Part shown: piece by piece, positions 13,747 to 17,267 of the stretch
Numbering within the stretch: the first letter of the stretch is position 1
Layout of the letters: every line of letters begins with the position of its first letter
NCBI GenBank assembly: GCA_038891515.1
Contig: JAWAEB010000034.1
Location: 1 to 17,267 of the forward strand
Origin: HRBIN01 sp038891515
GTDB lineage: Archaea > Thermoproteota > Nitrososphaeria_A > Caldarchaeales > Caldarchaeaceae
Reading direction: 5' to 3'
DNA length: 17,267 nt
Program-made: the position numbers and the translations under genes
The notes under the pieces: model-generated
The model's input: only the letters and a program-made list of their open reading frames with translations
The model's database searches: none
What the model was told of the DNA's origin: nothing

Positions 13747-14133
13747 TAGAAATCTTGGTAGTATCCGGATAAGGGGGTATATTTATAGGCCTGGAGTTAT
13801 CTCTGTTATGTTATGATCTTGGTGTCGGGTTATTTCCAGCCTAATAGGAAAGACGTGATACTGAGGTCTTAGCTATGTTTCTAGGGTTCTAAGTATTGCT
13901 CTAGAACCTATAGGCAAGTCTACTGTATATGATCTGGCTAGGAATAGTATCCATTAGAGAGGCTAGGCCCAGAATATCAGAGAGAGATAGATTTCTCAGA
14001 TACCTCAAGGAGAGAACAATAGTATCCCACCATAAGCTAAGCACCAGAAACTATGTGGAAGGAAAAAACCAACCCTATCCACAATATACTAGCAAACGAT
14101 GATAACAGGAGGTGGCTAGCCATGCTTATCCGG
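13747..14133 (+). pseudogene. Unidentified degenerate gene relic
   Basis: No intact gene, but the plus strand has consecutive protein-like segments in different frames. They are LEPIGKSTVYDLARN (about 13897-13947), VSIREARPRISERDRFLRYL then KERTIVSHHKLSTRNY (about 13950-14057), and, after an A-run that looks like a frameshift site, NPIHNILANDDNRRWLAML (about 14071-14127). Read together they suggest a helix-turn-helix-containing protein with at least two frameshifts. No family is recognised. It ends abruptly at the IS6-like remnant starting near 14142. Confidence 0.35.
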
Positions 14134-14141
14134 ACAGTATC

Positions 14142-14426
14142 GGCCTATGGCATGCTATCTTCTGGTTTTGTTATGCATGTTTTTGAATATCTGATGGCTC
14201 GTATGTGTAGTCTCTTTAGATATAGTGTTTTTGAGAAGGTTTATGCTTCTAGGGAGAATGTTAGGATTTGGGTTCATAGGATTGTTCCCTATCCACCCAT
14301 GAAGGTAAGCATAGCTGTAGATGATATGGTTATAGGATATATGTATGGTCTTCTATGGAAATTAGATATTATCAGTAGTACAATGTATACCTCAAGATAA
14401 AAGAAGGAAACATAGTTGACAGCACC
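14142..14426 (+). mobile_element. Internally deleted IS6-like remnant
   Basis: From 14142 the sequence matches the left-end copy at 15250-15300 (shared GTCTATGG or GCCTATGG, CATGCTATCT and ATGTTTTTGAATATCT). It then encodes a degenerate transposase N-terminal part (EKVYASRENVRIWVHRI, then IAVDDMVIGYMYGLLWKLD, which resembles the first DDE motif region). It jumps directly to the right terminal repeat GTTGACAGCACC (14415-14426). The whole DDE middle and C-terminus are absent, and the left terminal repeat is not clear. Confidence 0.6.
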
Positions 14427-14488
14427 ATCATCCCTGTCACTTTCGTGAATAACTGCTTGGAACTTTCCACTCTACATAGCAGTGGGAA

Positions 14489-14498
14489 TATTTAAATA
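14489..14498 (+). promoter_or_regulatory. TATA box of the AbrB-VapC pair
   Basis: TATTTAAATA lies about 36-45 nt before ATG 14534, giving a predicted leader of roughly 10-15 nt. GGTGGG (14518-14523) would be partly or wholly included. The surrounding sequence is AT-rich, unlike the metabolic genes. Confidence 0.5.
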
Positions 14499-14533
14499 TG
14501 TGGGAATTGAGATGTTTGGTGGGATGAAGTTCT

Positions 14534-14779
14534 ATGGAAACCGTGAAAGTGGATGAAAAAGGCAGAATTATTATTCCTAAAAACATTAGGGAAAAGGCTG
14601 GAGTGAAGGAGGGGGGCTACGTCAAAATAAAGGCAGACGAGAAGGGCATTATGATAGAGCCTCTTGAGCCTATAGCCGACAAATACTTTGGAGCCTTCAA
14701 GATAACGAAATGGCCAGAAGACCTCGACGAATTTTTAAACGAGGTTATGAGGAAATGGTGGAGCCGGAAGGCTACATAG
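14534..14779 (+). CDS. AbrB/MazE-type (SpoVT-AbrB) antitoxin
   Basis: An 81-aa antitoxin. Residues 1-45 form the swapped-hairpin AbrB DNA-binding domain (VKVDEKGRIIIPKNIREKAGVKEGGYVKI is diagnostic). The remaining C-terminal part, rich in Trp, Glu and Asp (KWPEDLDEFLNEVMRKWW), is the expected toxin-binding tail. It should neutralise the PIN toxin encoded immediately downstream, whose ATG lies 25 bp inside this gene, and repress its own promoter. It looks intact despite lying between IS6-like remnants. Confidence 0.85.
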   Translation: METVKVDEKGRIIIPKNIREKAGVKEGGYVKIKADEKGIMIEPLEPIADKYFGAFKITKWPEDLDEFLNEVMRKWWSRKAT

Positions 14780-15180
14780 ACATAAACATTTTCGTTTACT
14801 GGCTTGGCAGCCATCCTACCTTCGGCAAAGCATCCTACGAATGGATAAAGAAAATTGAGGAAGCCCCACGAGGAAAATATGTAACCTCAGCGTTGACGCT
14901 GTACCAAACAATAGTAATAATAGCTGGCTTAACAGGAAAAAACCTAAAGGATCAAGAGTTAGTTGAAGAGGTATTGAACCCGCTAGAAAGCTTATCCGGT
15001 TTAAGAATAATACCTCTGACGGTGGAAGATGTAACGCGGGCAGCTAAACTGATGAAAGAATATAGCCTTGACTACGAGGATGCGATACACTTGGCTACTG
15101 CATTAAGGAGTAAGGCGAAAGAAATAATTTCTAACGACAAGGACTTCGACAGAACTACGTTAAAAAGAAGATTCAGCTAA
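14755..15180 (+). CDS. VapC-type PIN-domain ribonuclease toxin, with a catalytic E-to-Q change
   Basis: A 141-aa PIN-domain protein; such VapC toxins cut tRNA or rRNA using Mg2+ held by four acidic residues. Three are visible: D9 (YIDINIFVYW), D109 (DYEDAIHLATA) and D128/D130 (ISNDKDFD). The second conserved acid, Glu in SALTLYETI-type motifs, is Gln here (Q51, codon CAA), which one base change from GAA would explain. Activity may be reduced or lost. ATG 14755 is chosen over the in-frame ATG 14710 because it gives the normal PIN N-terminus and the usual short overlap with the antitoxin gene. GAGG lies just upstream. Confidence 0.85.
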   Translation: MVEPEGYIDINIFVYWLGSHPTFGKASYEWIKKIEEAPRGKYVTSALTLYQTIVIIAGLTGKNLKDQELVEEVLNPLESLSGLRIIPLTVEDVTRAAKLMKEYSLDYEDAIHLATALRSKAKEIISNDKDFDRTTLKRRFS

Positions 15181-15218
15181 AAGAAGTACAGAGTCTAAAC
15201 CTTTCTTGTTAGGGCTGC

Positions 15219-15300
15219 GGCACTGTCAACTTTTACTTTTCTGATAGGTCTATGGCATGCTATCTATCGGTCTTGTTATACATGTTTTTGAATATCTAGT
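15219..15300 (+). mobile_element. Left-end fragment of an IS6-like element
   Basis: Begins with GGCACTGTCAAC (15219-15230), the clearest left terminal repeat in the window and close to the classical IS6-family end GGCACTGTTG. It continues with TTTTACTTTTCTGATAG and a stretch matching 14142-14200. Homology stops near 15300, next to the truncated 3' end of the ACR3 pseudogene, so an IS-related deletion probably removed both the rest of this element and the end of that gene. Confidence 0.65.
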
Positions 15301-15334
15301 TGAAGTCGTCGATAAATATACGCTGAGGATTGTT

Positions 15335-16023
15335 CTAAAGTAAAACCATATAACCAATCAGTATTGGGGTATTGAAGATTGCTTCCCCTTTCAGGCCAAA
15401 CATCACAACTAGGGTCGCCAGCAGGGCGGTAAGTTGTATCTTCCCCAGCACAGGCTTAAACCGCTCCTGAAATACTGCTCTCCCTTCTTTTCCAAAGCAG
15501 CTCGCTGGGTGAGATAAGCCGCGATAAGCGGTGGGCCGAGATACAAGAAGGCGCTTTCCAAGAATAGCTCAGCAGGAAGTGGGATCCTTGTTCCAACTGG
15601 CAAGTAAATCCAAAGGGGGATGGACAAGAATTAGATCAGGCTATTCCAAGCAATAAGACTTACGGAGAGCGGATTGTCAGCGCCATCCAAATCCGCCCAC
15701 ACAAGAACCATGCCTATACAAGGTGCTATTCCCAGAAGGGTGAGACCTACCCAAAGGTCGAGTTGGTTGCGTAAGAAGAGCCATCCAAAGACAAAGAGCA
15801 GCAGAGGGTTGACTAGGTAATTGAGGAGGATGGACAAGATTGCCGGGCGCCATTCTAACGCAGAGTGCCGTAGGGTGTGGAAAGGAACTCTGGTTACTGT
15901 GGGGTAAATCAGAAAGAAAAGACCTAACGGGATAAGGGGTTCAAACCTCTGTCCTAGGTTTGGAGCTACCTTGCTCAAGGTAAGACCTGCGGCCATGCAC
16001 AACAAAAGATCAAAGCGGGTAAC
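15335..16023 (-). pseudogene. ACR3-type arsenite efflux permease, broken
   Basis: Reading the minus strand from about 16023 gives TRFDLLLCMAAGLTLSK, IPLGLFFLIYPTVTRV, SILLNYLVNPLLLFVFGWLFL and GIAPCIGMVLVWADL, the last containing the conserved thiolate Cys region of ACR3. After WNSLI an in-frame TAA (15628-15630, one change from CAA) interrupts the frame, which then continues as FLSIPLWIYLPVGTRIPLP. Near 15465 a single-base shift follows KKGEQYF, after which KPVLGKIQLTALLATLVVMFGLKGE continues to a TAG at 15335. About 100 C-terminal residues of a normal ACR3 are missing, and the first few residues have no clear start. Ile codons are mostly ATC or ATT (about 12 of 16), unlike the ATA-rich neighbours, which hints at acquisition. 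No arsR or arsM is seen. Confidence 0.8.
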
Positions 16024-16151
16024 GATTTATTGAAGATGGAGAGTTACTCGTTTATTCATTATGTATCACTTGCCATTATGCATTGTGATCACCATGCCAT
16101 CGATACTCTTTTCTCAAAATCAGGAACTTGAAAGGCAACTCCGCCATCATG

Positions 16152-16796
16152 AGTATTGTCAACTTTTATTTAGGCCTTTTTGGATAGGCCTATGGTTTGT
16201 GTTATTTTCGACAGGTTATGCATGTCTTTCTCATGAATCGTATGTCCAGGCTCTTCATAGTCCGGTTGAGAAGATCTACGCTACTCTTTATTGCTGGGTT
16301 TAGTATTAGAGGTTTGGCTTCACATATGCTTCTAGGGAATGGGCTCATAGGCTTAAGAACTCATTCATCCCCGAGCGTAAACCTAGGAAGGCGGGTAGCA
16401 GTGTTGGGAAGCGGCTTGGCTGCAAGGTCTATCTATGGTCAGCAATGGATGTGGATTCAGGTGGGATAACAGCCGTATAAGCCTCTAGTGGTAGGTCTAT
16501 ACGCAACGCATTAATCCTCTTCAAAAAAGCATTCAGAGGAGGAGCAGTAATAGCGGTTGACGGAGGCCCATGGTATCCATGGGCTTTAAACAGGCTGGGG
16601 ATAGAATACTTCCATGAAACATCTGGAGAGAGGAATAAGATAGAGAGATGGTTTAGGAAGCTTAAAGACAGGACCAGAAGATTCTACAACAACATAAAGA
16701 CAGTCAAGAGTATTGAGGGGATAGCCACAGCCATGGCCCTCAACACACTACTCAAAACCAAGATAGAAGGGGGCGTAATACCTGGTTGATAGTACC
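16152..16796 (+). mobile_element. Degenerate full-span IS6-like element
   Basis: About 645 bp between a left end AGTATTGTCAAC (16152-16163) and a right end GTTGATAGTACC (16785-16796), which are imperfect inverted repeats of each other. The orientation and internal transposase relic match IS6/IS240 elements, slightly shorter than the usual 700-850 bp. No clear target duplication flanks it. It inserted just upstream of the ACR3 pseudogene. Confidence 0.65.
16197..16789 (+). pseudogene. IS6/IS240-type DDE transposase, inactivated
   Basis: Frames join to give VMHVFLMNRMSRLF, then FTYASREWAHRLKNSFIPERKPRKAGS, then KVYLWSAMDVDSGGITAV, an in-frame TAA, and ASSGRSIRNALILFKKAF. This is followed by VIAVDGGPWYPWALNRLGIEYFHETSGERNKIERWFRKLKDRTRRFYNNIKTV to a TGA at 16787-16789. 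The second DDE Asp (VDGGPWY) and the Glu (NKIERWF) are present. The segment carrying the first Asp (usually IAVDET) is missing between RKPRK and GKRLGCKVYLW. Internal stops plus loss of this Asp mean the copy cannot move itself. Confidence 0.75.
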
Positions 16797-16859
16797 TTCG
16801 TGTTAGCACGTGGCATTTACCCGCTGGAAAGCATGCAAAAACTTATTTCCACAGAGTAG

Positions 16860-17267
16860 GGGACTGTCAACTTAAGGTCTATGGCCTGGGCCTTCCCATT
16901 CGTTGGAGGTGATTGAGATCAGGGTCGGCCTAGGCCGTCTTATAGGTTTCTTCGGTGATAGAGATGTCTTTCCCCGTGTTAGGACCCCTCCGTGGGTGAG
17001 GGCTCTAGGCGTCAGGCTTTATGTCGAGGGGCTAAGCCTGAGGGGGGTGGCTGGGATGCTGGGAGAGCTAGGATTTCATGTCAGCCATGAGTCTGTCAGG
17101 GATTGGTTCCATAGGGCTGGTGAGGTCTTCTCATCTATAGTAGGCGTGGACCGATAGCCGTAGACGGGACAGTGATCTGTAATCTCGTCAGGAGGGCCTA
17201 TCTATGGGCTGCTAGGGAGGTGGGGACGGGGGAGGTCATAGCAGTCCAGGTATCTAGGGGTAGGGGT
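16860..17267 (+). mobile_element. 5' part of another IS6/IS240-type element
   Basis: Starts with the left terminal repeat GGGACTGTCAAC (16860-16871), followed by CTTAAGGTCTATGG, shared in part with the other copies. It runs off the end of the window. The interval 16797-16859 between it and the preceding element has nothing recognisable. Confidence 0.7.
16903..17267 (+). pseudogene. IS6/IS240-type transposase N-terminus, frameshifted before the first catalytic Asp
   Basis: The frame from TTG 16903 encodes an HTH-containing N-terminus (RVRTPPWVRALGVRLYVEGL, then SLRGVAGMLGELGFHVSHESVRDWFHRAGEVF) and stops at TAG 17155-17157. The following bases in the next frame read IAVDGTVICNLVRRAYLWAA then REVGTGEVIAVQVSRGRG to the window end. 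This is the expected start of the DDE domain with the first Asp in VDGT. One missing base near 17150 explains this. It is most likely an inactivating mutation (or a sequencing error); programmed frameshifting is not usual for this family. GGAGGTGAT (16904-16912) is a strong RBS-like string but sits at or after the first start codons, so the true start is uncertain. Confidence 0.7.

Noticed and set aside
14710..14754. ATG 14710 as the VapC start
   Set aside because: It would add 15 Arg-rich residues not seen in PIN toxins and a 70-bp overlap with the antitoxin; ATG 14755 gives the standard N-terminus.
1..17267. CRISPR array, tRNA or rRNA genes
   Set aside because: No regularly spaced direct repeats, tRNA TPsiC-like arms or conserved rRNA segments were noticed on either strand; a covariance-model scan was not possible here.

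Overview
The window looks like chromosomal DNA of a thermophilic archaeon, most likely Thermoproteota (Crenarchaeota-like). Several genes have AT-rich TATA boxes about 28-32 nt upstream of the start codon, which implies leaderless mRNAs. GTG and TTG starts are common, Ile is often ATA and Arg often AGG, and the mobile DNA includes IS6/IS240-type elements, a TnpB relic and a VapBC-type PIN toxin pair. No rRNA, tRNA or CRISPR array was recognised, so the lineage is inferred.

Positions 1-240 hold the 3' end of an IS6-type transposase, followed at once by a non-autonomous MITE (131-228) with 21-bp perfect terminal inverted repeats and a 9-bp target duplication. Positions 279-13097 are a compact metabolic island. 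On the plus strand it has a metal-dependent cyclase/kynurenine-formamidase-like hydrolase, an SDR oxidoreductase, MsrA, an M20-type amidohydrolase translationally coupled to a molybdenum hydroxylase large subunit, and a second such large subunit. On the minus strand it has a DUF1634-TauE/SafE exporter pair, a MaoC-like protein with a class V aminotransferase, and a crotonase.

The mix of hydrolases, Mo-hydroxylases, transaminase, crotonase, MaoC-like protein and SDR suggests a catabolic route for a carbonyl, N-heterocyclic or aromatic compound via CoA thioesters. The substrate cannot be read from the sequence. Neither Mo-hydroxylase has its FeS or FAD subunit in the window.

Positions 13098-17267 are a degraded mobile-element zone: a multiply frameshifted TnpB relic, an unidentified gene relic, remnants of at least three IS6-like copies, an apparently intact AbrB-type antitoxin/VapC toxin pair, and a broken ACR3 arsenite-efflux gene. 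The window ends inside another IS6-like element whose transposase is frameshifted just before its first catalytic Asp.

The points most worth checking are the two promoters that seem to make leaderless mini-ORFs ending exactly on the main start codon, the orphan Mo-hydroxylase subunits, the M20 and MaoC proteins lacking canonical active-site residues, the VapC E-to-Q change, and the IS6-like MITE.
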